The position numbers were made by a program, and so were the translations under genes. The notes under the pieces were generated by a model. The model was not told the DNA's origin. It searched no databases and saw nothing but the letters and a program-made list of their open reading frames with translations. From an uncultured Oscillospiraceae bacterium (GTDB taxonomy: Bacteria; Bacillota; Clostridia; Oscillospirales; Oscillospiraceae), in contig CAAERF010000239.1 of the NCBI GenBank assembly GCA_900758315.1, positions 1-5,262 of the forward strand: a DNA stretch of 5,262 nt, in the 5' to 3' direction. Positions 1 through 4,878 of this stretch are shown in pieces. Each line of letters begins with the position of its first letter. The stretch's first letter is position 1.

Positions 1-71
1 CTGAAAGGGCGGCTCGGAGCGATCCTCGGAGGGGTGAGAGTCCCATGATACCGATTGACCATTGGTAGTCC

Positions 72-105
72 GCAGCATTCCCTATTCGGCAGGGGTGCGA
101 GCTGC
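72..105 (+). other. Two-part stem-loop in non-coding element DNA
   Basis: GCAGC (72-76) pairs with GCTGC (101-105). Inside it A77-T96 and TCCCT (79-83) with AGGGG (91-95) continue the stem, with one bulged T and a four-base bulge on the 3' side, around a 7-nt loop. It may be part of a larger fold closed by ATTGGT (61-66) and ACCAAT (124-129). I do not recognise an RNA family, and function is unknown. Confidence 0.35.
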
Positions 106-137
106 AAATATGCCGGAAGGATAACCAATATGAAAAC

Positions 138-152
138 GCCCGAAAGGGCTTT
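138..152 (+). other. Small GAAA tetraloop hairpin
   Basis: GCCC (138-141) and GGGC (146-149) close a GAAA loop (142-145) and are followed by TTT. The flanking AA/TT can add two pairs after one mismatch. A GNRA-capped GC stem followed by a few T could be a minor terminator or an RNA fold element. The T run is too short to call it a terminator. Confidence 0.3.
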
Positions 153-168
153 ATCATCAAAAACTATG

Positions 169-208
169 GGCAGCAGTCTACTCAAAAAGGACTGCTGCCT
201 ATCCTTTT
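169..208 (+). terminator. Probable intrinsic terminator upstream of the excisionase gene
   Basis: A perfect 10-bp stem, GGCAGCAGTC (169-178) with GACTGCTGCC (190-199), encloses an 11-nt loop and is followed by TATCCTTTT. The stem is strong but the T tract is interrupted. It would end transcription arriving from the left and isolate the xis-int cassette. A role as an excisionase or regulator binding site is possible instead. Confidence 0.55.
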
Positions 209-247
209 GCTGATAAGGCAAAAACAAATCTTGTGGAGGTGAGACGG

Positions 248-487
248 GTGAATACCGCATCAACCATTTCTCAGCGCGATGCCTACAAGCTCATGCTGAA
301 AGACTATCCCGATGTGATGAGCATTGAGCAGATGTGCGAAATACTCAGCATCAGCACAAAGACCGGCTACCGCATCCTGCGGGAAGGCAAAATCTGTTGT
401 CTCAAAGTCGGCAGAGCCTATCGTATTCCGAAGGCTCATCTTTTCACGTTTCTCTGCATCGGTTGCGGAGAAGCAGTCACTGCGTAA
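248..487 (+). CDS. xis: Excisionase-type helix-turn-helix DNA-binding protein
   Basis: A small protein of 79 residues. Residues about 24-69 match the MerR/excisionase-like helix-turn-helix fold (HTH_17 type): MSIEQMCEILSIS is the first helix pair, followed by a TGYRILREGKI recognition helix and the typical wing VGRAYRIPKAHL. Such proteins bind near att sites, bend DNA and steer the integrase towards excision; some act as regulators of the cassette. The GTG at 248 is chosen because a GGAGGT ribosome binding site (about 235-240) lies 7 nt upstream; GTG codons at 233 and 239 are in frame but overlap or precede that site. It lies 122 nt before the integrase gene on the same strand, the usual xis-int arrangement. 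Family assignment is firm; its role as the excisionase of this integrase is inferred from position. The Cys-containing tail after residue 69 (CIGCGEAVTA) has no assigned role. Confidence 0.82.
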   Translation: MNTASTISQRDAYKLMLKDYPDVMSIEQMCEILSISTKTGYRILREGKICCLKVGRAYRIPKAHLFTFLCIGCGEAVTA

Positions 488-539
488 TGCTTGGACTCAA
501 TTTGTTTACAAAAAATGTTCGGCAGAGGTCCTCCAATTC

Positions 540-559
540 GAACCCGGTTCTGGTATAAT
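540..559 (+). promoter_or_regulatory. Extended -10 promoter of the integrase gene with adjoining palindrome
   Basis: TGGTATAAT (551-559) is a perfect extended -10 element, with TATAAT at 554-559. No good -35 box sits 17 bp upstream (CTCCAA at 531-536), as expected for an extended -10 promoter. Transcription would start near 566, leaving a leader of about 44 nt before the integrase start. The palindrome GAACC-C-GGTTC (540-550) abuts the -10 element and is a candidate operator. A separate promoter would let int be expressed without xis. Confidence 0.6.
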
Positions 560-609
560 AGAAGCACGGTATCAGGTAGGTGTCTCTGCTACAAAGAAGG
601 AGGATAATT

Positions 610-1770
610 ATGGTAGCAGGACATCTCCGCGAAAAAAGCGGATATTACTACGCCGTGTTGAACTACACCGATTCTCTCGGAAAAAGAAAGACCAAGTGGA
701 TTTCCACCGGGCTTACTGTGAAGGGAAACAAAAAACGCGCCGAAGCGATCCTGATGGACGCACGACGCAATTTCAATCCCGAAGAGCCGAAGGTCATGAA
801 CGGAGACATTCTGTTCGCGGACTATATGGAAAAGTGGCTCGACATCATCAAAAGCTCGGTTGCAGTCCCGACATTCGCTTCATACTCGACTACGGTTAAG
901 AAGATCGTAGCACCGTACTTCCGCGAAAAGGAAGTGACCCTCAAGAACCTGACCGCAAAAGACATTCAGGAGTTTTACCTGAGTGAGCTTGAGCGTGTCA
1001 GCCCATCCTCGGTCATTCATTATCACGCCAACATTCACAAGGCTCTCAAGTATGCCGTGAAGATCGACCTGATTGATGTAAACCCGGCGGATAAGGTTGA
1101 GCGTCCGAAGAAAGACCGCTACGTCGGCAGCTTCTATGATGCCGATGAGGTCAACGCTCTTTTCGAGGCTGCAAAGGGAAGCAAACTTGAGCTTCCGATT
1201 CTGTTCGGTGCGTTCTACGGTCTGCGTCGGAGCGAAGCAATCGGTCTGAAATGGGATGCCATCGACTTTGACCAGAACACCATCACCATTCGTCATACGG
1301 TTACTTCCTGTGATCTCGACGGCAAGCGCGTTCTGGTTGCATCGGACACCACAAAGACCAAATCGAGTATGAGGACACTGCCTCTTGTTCCGTTCATGCG
1401 GGAAAGACTTCTTACGCTGAAAGAAGAACAGCAGGAAAACTGCCGCTTGTGCGGACGCAGCTACATCAAGGACTATCTTGAGTATGTATGTGTCAATGAG
1501 ATTGGCGATCTGATCAAGCCCCACTACGTCACAGAGAGTTTTCCGAAACTGCTCAAGGCAAAGGGAATGAGACAGATCAGGTATCACGATCTCCGGCATA
1601 GCTGTGCCTCGCTTCTTCTGGCAAACGGTGTTCCCATGAAGCAGATTCAGGAATGGCTTGGTCACAGCGACTTCTCAACTACGGCGAACATTTACGCACA
1701 TCTGGATTACAGCTCGAAGCTGACTTCGGCTGATGCAATGCTCAATGGCTTGGGCTTTGCACAGAACTGA
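610..1770 (+). CDS. int: Site-specific tyrosine recombinase (integrase)
   Basis: A 386-residue integrase that catalyses integration and excision of the element through a covalent 3'-phosphotyrosine intermediate. Residues about 4-45 form an AP2-like arm-binding domain (GYYYAVLNYTDSLGKRKTKW), about 65-165 the SAM-like core-binding domain, and about 175-375 the catalytic domain. All catalytic residues are visible: R206 in YGLRRSE, K249 in the TTKTKSSMRTLPL strand, H326 and R329 in YHDLRHSCASLLL, H352 in WLGHSD, and the nucleophile Y362 in ANIYAHL. A Cys-rich insert (CRLCG, about residues 278-282, with a further Cys near 294) lies before the H-R motif; its role is unknown. The ATG at 610 is preferred over the in-frame start at 580 because AAGGAGG (597-603) lies 6 nt before it. 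The gene is complete and ends 46 bp from the tRNA-Ser 3' end, so that tRNA locus is its likely target. Confidence 0.96.
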   Translation: MVAGHLREKSGYYYAVLNYTDSLGKRKTKWISTGLTVKGNKKRAEAILMDARRNFNPEEPKVMNGDILFADYMEKWLDIIKSSVAVPTFASYSTTVKKIVAPYFREKEVTLKNLTAKDIQEFYLSELERVSPSSVIHYHANIHKALKYAVKIDLIDVNPADKVERPKKDRYVGSFYDADEVNALFEAAKGSKLELPILFGAFYGLRRSEAIGLKWDAIDFDQNTITIRHTVTSCDLDGKRVLVASDTTKTKSSMRTLPLVPFMRERLLTLKEEQQENCRLCGRSYIKDYLEYVCVNEIGDLIKPHYVTESFPKLLKAKGMRQIRYHDLRHSCASLLLANGVPMKQIQEWLGHSDFSTTANIYAHLDYSSKLTSADAMLNGLGFAQN

Positions 1771-1808
1771 AAAAGAAAAGCCAGCAGCCGGAAAAACCGA
1801 CTACTGGC
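1770..1808 (-). terminator. Intrinsic terminator of tRNA-Ser, between convergent int and tRNA
   Basis: Read on the minus strand, a stem made of three blocks (GCCAG with CTGGC, AG with CT, CGG with CCG, separated by two C/A mismatches) closes an TTTTT loop (complement of 1792-1796) and is followed by TTTTCTTTTT (1779-1770). This is a usable rho-independent terminator just downstream of the tRNA CCA end. In the plus direction the hairpin could also slow transcription leaving int, although only TTT follows. Confidence 0.65.
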
Positions 1809-1816
1809 GTGATTTC

Positions 1817-1905
1817 TGGCGGAGCGGGTGGGATTCGAACCCACGGAACCTTGCGGTTCAACTGATTTCGAGTCAGTCCCGTTATGACCACTTCGATACC
1901 GCTCC
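1817..1905 (-). tRNA. tRNA-Ser (anticodon CGA), intact, CCA encoded
   Basis: Read on the minus strand, all parts of a class II serine tRNA are present. The acceptor stem is GGAGCGG with CCGCTCC plus discriminator G, and CCA is encoded at 1819-1817. The anticodon stem ACTGA/TCAGT holds loop CTCGAAA with anticodon CGA (plus-strand 1868-1870). The long variable arm is GAACC-GCAA-GGTTC, and the T arm is GTGGG-TTCGAAT-CCCAC. It decodes UCG. Every stem pairs, so the gene should be functional. It lies between the integrase and the proposed element boundary, so I infer that it belongs to the element and replaces the split host copy at 2044-2085. Its acceptor stem (GGAGCGG) differs from that of the split copy (GGAGACG), so it is not a simple duplication. 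The alternative is that this is the host gene and the half copy is an old remnant. Confidence 0.96.
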
Positions 1906-1937
1906 GTATTTATCTCAACATCAGCACCTCGGAAAAC

Positions 1938-1959
1938 GGGGAGAACTGATGGGGAGAAC
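1938..1959. repeat. 9-bp tandem direct repeat, candidate integrase/Xis arm sites
   Basis: GGGGAGAAC occurs at 1938-1946 and again at 1951-1959 with a 13-bp period. It lies roughly 85-115 bp from the proposed crossover at 2046-2052, on the integrase side. Short directly repeated arm-type sites within about 150 bp of the core are usual in attP regions of tyrosine recombinases, so this is a candidate arm site. Chance or a role in the tRNA leader cannot be excluded. Confidence 0.35.
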
Positions 1960-1978
1960 AAGCAAAAATATTAAGTTA

Positions 1979-2007
1979 AGAATACCCGAAAAACCCCATA
2001 AAATCAA
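1979..2007 (-). promoter_or_regulatory. Candidate promoter of the intact tRNA-Ser
   Basis: On the minus strand TTGATT (2007-2002) and TATTCT (1984-1979) are separated by 17 bp, each matching four of six consensus positions. Transcription would begin near 1972, leaving a leader of about 65 nt before the mature tRNA 5' end. The spacer also contains GGGG followed by TTTTT, which with ATCCC further upstream could form a weak hairpin. It is a moderate match; the gene could instead be read from the host promoter at 2110-2138. Confidence 0.4.
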
Positions 2008-2024
2008 GGGATTCCGGTCAGGGA

Positions 2025-2037
2025 GCTACCGAGTAGC
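2025..2037. repeat. Short inverted repeat beside the attachment core
   Basis: GCTAC (2025-2029) and GTAGC (2033-2037) flank CGA, 7 bp from the tRNA-derived core. It is on the element side of the junction and could be a recombinase or accessory protein contact. It is short and may be chance. Confidence 0.25.
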
Positions 2038-2043
2038 GACCAC

Positions 2044-2085
2044 GATTTCGAGTCAGCCCCGTTATGACCACTTCGATACGTCTCC
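2044..2085 (-). pseudogene. 5' half of tRNA-Ser(CGA), split at the anticodon loop (attR junction)
   Basis: This segment aligns with 1864-1905 of the intact tRNA-Ser at a constant 180-bp offset. Positions 2044-2079 match 1864-1899 with a single difference (2057). It contains the acceptor 5' strand (GGAGACG), the D arm, the anticodon 5' stem (GCTGA) and loop CTCGAAA, then TC. After that the sequence is unrelated: no anticodon 3' stem, variable arm, T arm or acceptor 3' strand follows. A tRNA cut exactly past the anticodon loop, next to an integrase module, is what integration at an anticodon-loop core leaves at one junction. It has its own promoter just upstream, which argues that it is the original host gene. 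The shared block GATTTCGAGTCAG is the probable core. Confidence 0.8.
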
Positions 2086-2109
2086 CTATTTCAATTCAAA
2101 CCGGAATGT

Positions 2110-2138
2110 ATTATGACACAAAACCCGTTGAAATACAA
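2110..2138 (-). promoter_or_regulatory. Promoter of the split host tRNA-Ser
   Basis: On the minus strand TTGTAT (2138-2133) and CATAAT (2115-2110) are 17 bp apart, and TGT before CATAAT gives an extended -10. Transcription would start near 2103, about 18 nt before the tRNA 5' end, as is normal for a tRNA gene. Since the tRNA is now split, transcription from here would cross the junction towards the intact tRNA-Ser about 200 nt downstream. Confidence 0.6.
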
Positions 2139-2162
2139 GGGGAAAATTGAGAAGCGCATCAC

Positions 2163-2190
2163 AAAACAGCGGAAACCACAGGGCCAGCTG
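2163..2190 (-). terminator. Weak terminator after tgt
   Basis: On the minus strand CAGC-T-GG (2190-2184, with one bulged base) pairs with CCGCTG (2172-2167) around an 11-nt loop and is followed by TTTTG. The stem starts 2 nt after the tgt stop codon. The stem is short and the T run is only four long, so efficiency is probably low. Confidence 0.4.
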
Positions 2191-2192
2191 CA

Positions 2193-3323
2193 TCAGAGCC
2201 GGGTCATCAGCCGTTCCACATAGGTGGCACGGAAGTCGTCAAAGGTTCCCTCTTCGATGGCCTGCCGGATTCTCGCCATCAGCTCATTGTAGAACCACAG
2301 GTTGTGCACAACCGCCAGGCGCATGGCCAGCATCTCCTCGGCTTTCACCAGGTGGCGCAGGTAGGCCCGGGAATACTTCCGGCAGACCGGACACTGACAT
2401 GTCTCATCCAGCGGCCGCGGGTCCAGCTTGTACTTCTCGTTTTTAATATTGATGGTGCCGTTCCAAGTGTACAGCTTTCCGTGGCGGGCATTTCGGGCAG
2501 GCATCACGCAGTCAAAAAAGTCCACGCCCCGGTAGACCGCCTCGATGATGTTCCACGGCGTCCCCACTCCCATCAGATAGCGGGGCTTGTCCTCCGGCAG
2601 GTGCGGCTCCACCGCCTCGATGATCTCGTACATGGTCTCCGTGGGCTCACCCACCGCCAGTCCGCCGATGGCGAACCCGTCGCAGGACAGCTTGGCAATC
2701 TCCTGGGCGTGCCAGATCCGCAGATCCGGAAAGGTACTGCCCTGGTTGATTCCAAAGAGCATCTGCTGGGGATTCACGCAGTCCGGCTCCCGCATCAGGG
2801 ATTCCCGCGCCGCGATGCACCGCTCCAGCCAGCGAAGAGTCCGCTCACAGGACTGTTTGGCATAGTCGTGAGTGGCCGGGTTTTCCACACACTCGTCAAA
2901 GGCCATGGCGATATCCGACCCCAGGTTGGCCTGAATCCGCATGGATTCCTCAGGACCCATGAAAATTCTTCTGCCGTCCACATGACTGTGGAAGGTAACC
3001 CCTTCCTCCTTGATATTCCGCAGCTTGGCCAGGGAAAACACCTGGAACCCGCCGCTGTCAGTGAGAATGGGGCCGTCCCACCCCATGAACCGGTGGAGCC
3101 CGCCCATGGCTTTGATGACGTCATCCCCCGGCCGGACATGCAGATGATAGGTGTTGGACAGCTCTATCTGGCAGCCGATCTCCCTGAGATCTGTGGCGGA
3201 CACGGCGCCCTTGATCGCGCCCTGGGTCCCCACGTTCATAAACACCGGTGTCTCCACCTGGCCGTGGGCGCAGGTGAACACGCCCCGCCGGGCCTTTCCC
3301 TGTTGTTTGATTACTTGAAACAT
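2193..3323 (-). CDS. tgt: Queuine/preQ1 tRNA-guanine transglycosylase
   Basis: A 376-residue cytoplasmic enzyme that swaps guanine 34 of GUN-anticodon tRNAs (Asp, Asn, His, Tyr) for preQ1, the first tRNA-bound step of queuosine synthesis. The (beta/alpha)8 fold shows SNTYHLHVRPG, the catalytic Asp at about residue 89 in TDSGGFQVFSL, the substrate-binding FDEC motif (Asp about 143), GINQGS, GGLAVGE, and the nucleophile Asp at about 271 in VDFFDCVMPARNARHG. The zinc site is complete: C309, C311 and C314 in CQCPVC plus H340 in VVHNLWFY. Length is normal for the bacterial family. The ATG at 3323 is preferred: GGAGG (3341-3337) lies 13 nt upstream, whereas the in-frame TTG at 3350 would overlap the queA stop and include that site. 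The gene follows queA after 19 nt and is surely co-transcribed with it. Confidence 0.97.
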   Translation of the reverse strand: MFQVIKQQGKARRGVFTCAHGQVETPVFMNVGTQGAIKGAVSATDLREIGCQIELSNTYHLHVRPGDDVIKAMGGLHRFMGWDGPILTDSGGFQVFSLAKLRNIKEEGVTFHSHVDGRRIFMGPEESMRIQANLGSDIAMAFDECVENPATHDYAKQSCERTLRWLERCIAARESLMREPDCVNPQQMLFGINQGSTFPDLRIWHAQEIAKLSCDGFAIGGLAVGEPTETMYEIIEAVEPHLPEDKPRYLMGVGTPWNIIEAVYRGVDFFDCVMPARNARHGKLYTWNGTINIKNEKYKLDPRPLDETCQCPVCRKYSRAYLRHLVKAEEMLAMRLAVVHNLWFYNELMARIRQAIEEGTFDDFRATYVERLMTRL

Positions 3324-3342
3324 ATGACTCTCTTTTCCTCCG

Positions 3343-4365
3343 TTACTCAATCAGCATGGCGTCGCCAAAACTGAAGAACCGATAGCGCTCCTTCACCGCC
3401 TCCTGGTAGGCCGCCAATGTGTGCTCTCTTCCGGCCAGGGCGGACACCAGCATAATCAGGGTGGACTCCGGCAGATGGAAGTTTGTGATGAGCGCGTCCA
3501 GACACTTAAACCGATAGCCCGGATAGATGAAAATATTGGTCCAGCCGGACTGGGGTACAATCCGCCCGTCCTTCTCCGCAAAGGATTCCAGCGTCCGGCA
3601 AGAGGTGGTGCCCACGCAGATCACCCGGCCCCCCCGCTCCTTGGTCCGGTTGATGATTTCGGCGGCCTCCGGCGGAATCACGCAGTACTCCGAGTGCATG
3701 TCGTGGGTTTCCAGCTCCTCCTCCTTGACCGGACGGAAGGTCCCCAGACCCACATGCAGGGTCACATAGGCCAGCTGGACGCCCTTTTCCTCCACCTGCT
3801 TCAGCAGCTCCGGCGTAAAGTGCAGGCCGGCCGTGGGTGCCGCAGCCGAGCCCGCTACCTTGGAGTACACGGTCTGATACCGTTCCCCGTCCGCGAGCTC
3901 CTCTTTGATGTAGGGGGGCAGCGGCATCTTCCCCAGCTGTTCCAGAATCTCCAGAAAAATGCCCTCGTACTGAAAGTGTACCAGCCGGTTGCCGTCCGGC
4001 AGCACCTCCTGTATCTGTGCCGTCAGCTGTCCGTCGCCGAAGGATACCGTCGCTCCGGCCCGCAGCTTCTTGCCCGGCCGCACCAGGCACTCCCAGACAT
4101 TGTCACCCCGGTCCGTCAGCAGCAGAACTTCCGCTGCGCCGCCCGTTTCCCGGTGGCCGATGAGCCGGGCGGGCAGTACCCGGGAGTTGTTCAAAACCAG
4201 ACAGTCCCCTTCCCGCAGGAAGTCGGGCAGCTCATAAAAATGGTGGTGCCCAATGGCACCGCTGTGCCTGTCTAACGTCATCAAACGGGAGCTTTCCCGC
4301 CGCTGTAACGGCGTCTGGGCAATCAGCTCCTGGGGAAGGTCATAGTAAAAATCGCTGGTCTTCAT
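3343..4365 (-). CDS. queA: S-adenosylmethionine:tRNA ribosyltransferase-isomerase
   Basis: A 340-residue enzyme that transfers and isomerises the ribosyl group of S-adenosylmethionine onto preQ1 already placed in tRNA, giving epoxyqueuosine. Family motifs are in order: N-terminal [22 protein letters not shown] (shown here only in part: [16 protein letters not shown]), [10 protein letters not shown] at 59-68, GKMPLPPYI at 145-153, the APTAGLHFT block ending at 184, HVGLGTF at 204-210, HDMHSE at 221-226, [10 protein letters not shown] at 252-261, [16 protein letters not shown] at about 294-309, and the C-terminal [11 protein letters not shown]. Length is normal and no key motif is missing. The ATG at 4365 fits the family N-terminus; AAAGGA about 13 nt upstream is a weak ribosome binding site. 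It is first in the queA-tgt pair, and its product acts right after Tgt in the pathway. It is divergent from the asd gene. Confidence 0.97.
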   Translation of the reverse strand: MKTSDFYYDLPQELIAQTPLQRRESSRLMTLDRHSGAIGHHHFYELPDFLREGDCLVLNNSRVLPARLIGHRETGGAAEVLLLTDRGDNVWECLVRPGKKLRAGATVSFGDGQLTAQIQEVLPDGNRLVHFQYEGIFLEILEQLGKMPLPPYIKEELADGERYQTVYSKVAGSAAAPTAGLHFTPELLKQVEEKGVQLAYVTLHVGLGTFRPVKEEELETHDMHSEYCVIPPEAAEIINRTKERGGRVICVGTTSCRTLESFAEKDGRIVPQSGWTNIFIYPGYRFKCLDALITNFHLPESTLIMLVSALAGREHTLAAYQEAVKERYRFFSFGDAMLIE

Positions 4366-4398
4366 ATGTGCTGTTCCGTCCTTTTTCCGTGATACTCT

Positions 4399-4421
4399 AT
4401 CCTACCACAGAACGCTGTGGT
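4399..4421 (-). promoter_or_regulatory. Candidate queA-tgt promoter with overlapping inverted repeat
   Basis: On the minus strand TGGTAGGAT gives an extended -10 (TAGGAT at 4404-4399) about 35 bp before the queA start; no good -35 is seen. A perfect 7-bp inverted repeat, ACCACAG-AACG-CTGTGGT (4404-4421 on plus), adjoins and touches the -10, so it could be an operator. The resulting leader of roughly 27 nt is too short for a preQ1 riboswitch. Confidence 0.4.
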
Positions 4422-4494
4422 GAATTTGCGCAATTATTTTTGCAATTCTCCCGTTCTTTTGTTGCATTTTCCCTTTGGAATCCCGTTTTGGCTC

Positions 4495-4523
4495 TTGACG
4501 CGGCGCAAAAACTGTGCTACCAT
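4495..4523 (+). promoter_or_regulatory. Promoter of the lysine riboswitch-asd transcript
   Basis: TTGACG (4495-4500) and TACCAT (4518-4523) are separated by exactly 17 bp. The -35 box matches five of six consensus bases and the -10 four of six. Transcription would start near 4530, about 12 nt before helix P1 of the riboswitch, which fits well. Confidence 0.7.
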
Positions 4524-4541
4524 GAATGCACAAACGCAAAT

Positions 4542-4718
4542 GCAGAATAGAGGCGCGGCACTCATCAGTATTCGTGGATAAGATACCGGAATCTGTTTAC
4601 GCCATGAGGAAAGGGTGTGCCGCCGAAGGAGTACGGGTTCGGGACCGTATTGACCTGGGCGTTGGGTTAACAGCCCTTCGACTGTCATCTGGAACGGCCC
4701 GGATGTTGCGCTGTCTGC
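4542..4718 (+). ncRNA. Lysine riboswitch (L-box) aptamer
   Basis: A five-helix lysine-binding RNA. P1 is GCAGA(A)TAG (4542-4550) with CTGTCTGC (4711-4718). P2 is GCGGCAC (4555-4561) with GTGCCGC (4617-4623), continued by CTCAT with ATGAG (4561-4565, 4604-4608) and the internal GAGGAAAGGG loop region. P3 is AGTACGG (4630-4636) with CCGTATT (4645-4651). P4 is GGGC (4657-4660) with GCCC (4673-4676). P5 is CATCTGG with its partner ending GGATG at 4705. The conserved L-box words are present: AGAGGCGC, CAGTAT, GCCGAAGGAG and CTGTC before P5. It lies upstream of asd, a gene of lysine synthesis, as known for this family. With lysine bound, P1 forms and transcription should stop at the terminator at 4770-4807. 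Confidence 0.95.
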
Positions 4719-4769
4719 TTCTTGTTCATATATTGTCGCGGGAGCTTGCCTACCCTGACATTATAGTAC

Positions 4770-4807
4770 GGAATCAGCCAGTTTTTCAACTGCTGATCCA
4801 TTTTTTT
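4770..4807 (+). terminator. Riboswitch-controlled intrinsic terminator before asd
   Basis: GG(A)ATCAG(C)CAGTT (4770-4783) pairs with AACTGCTGATCC (4788-4799) around a TTTC loop and is followed by ATTTTTTT (4800-4807). The 5' arm, 4770-4781, is also complementary to 4711-4722 (10 of 12 positions including one G-T), which includes the P1 3' strand of the riboswitch. The alternative pairing is therefore the antiterminator. Confidence 0.9.
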
Positions 4808-4821
4808 ATATTTGGCACTGA

Positions 4822-4840
4822 GCAGAAGTTTTCTTGCTGC
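4822..4840 (+). other. Small hairpin in the asd leader after the terminator
   Basis: GCAGAAG (4822-4828) pairs with CTT-G-CTGC (4833-4840, one bulged G) around TTTT. It lies 26 nt upstream of the asd ribosome binding site. It may shape the read-through mRNA leader; no known family. Confidence 0.3.
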
Positions 4841-4878
4841 ATAGTATATACATGGAGATGTTTTTGGAGGTAATGAAG

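Larger units (their letters stand above)
1..247. other. Non-coding, hairpin-rich stretch upstream of the excisionase gene
   Basis: No convincing gene is seen here. Short open frames end at 48 (plus, frame 1) and 68 (plus, frame 3) and could be the tail of an upstream gene, but are too short to identify. A minus-strand frame stays open from about 127 to the window edge without a recognisable motif. Several inverted repeats are present: ACCGAT/ATTGGT (50-55 with 61-66), ATTGGT/ACCAAT (61-66 with 124-129, competing with the first), a GCAGC/GCTGC hairpin (72-76 with 101-105), a GAAA-loop hairpin (138-149), a 10-bp terminator-like hairpin (169-199) and TTTTGC/GCAAAA (205-210 with 218-223). Confidence 0.5.
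1..2052. mobile_element. Right end of an integrative element inserted at tRNA-Ser(CGA) (left end outside window)
   Basis: Excisionase-like gene, tyrosine integrase, an intact tRNA-Ser(CGA) and a half tRNA-Ser lie in that order, which is the layout of an integrative element end beside a tRNA attachment site. The right boundary is placed in the anticodon loop of the half tRNA (2046-2052), because the sequence is tRNA on the right of it and unrelated on the left. The host genes to the right (tgt, queA, asd) look GC-richer than the element part. No conjugation or cargo genes are in view, so I cannot say whether this is an ICE, a mobilisable island or a prophage. Presence of the element is well supported; the exact boundary is inferred. 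Confidence 0.72.

Noticed and set aside
1..130. Group II intron or known riboswitch fragment
   Set aside because: Some folding is visible, but domain V, TPP, cobalamin and similar conserved words are absent.
324..899. 191-residue plus-strand open frame across xis and the start of int
   Set aside because: Overlaps two well-supported genes in another frame, has basic low-complexity sequence and no recognisable domain.
880..1665. 261-residue minus-strand open frame inside int
   Set aside because: Lies wholly opposite the integrase catalytic domain; no domain or ribosome binding site supports it.
1707..1961. 84-residue minus-strand open frame over the tRNA
   Set aside because: Reads through tRNA-Ser (GSNPTRSAR), a typical spurious tRNA translation.
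1733..2116. 127-residue plus-strand open frame over the tRNA region
   Set aside because: Translates antisense tRNA sequence (WDSNPRN), a known false protein signature, in both tRNA copies.
2304..3374. 356-residue plus-strand open frame opposite tgt
   Set aside because: Shadow of the GC-rich tgt gene; no domain and the minus-strand gene is certain.
3421..4275. 284-residue plus-strand open frame opposite queA
   Set aside because: Shadow of queA, which has all family motifs on the minus strand.
4366..4400. preQ1 riboswitch before queA-tgt
   Set aside because: The leader is short and lacks the preQ1 aptamer pattern of a C-rich loop with an A-rich tail.
4526..4873. 115-residue plus-strand open frame across the riboswitch
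   Set aside because: Covers the structured lysine riboswitch and its terminator; coding is not credible.
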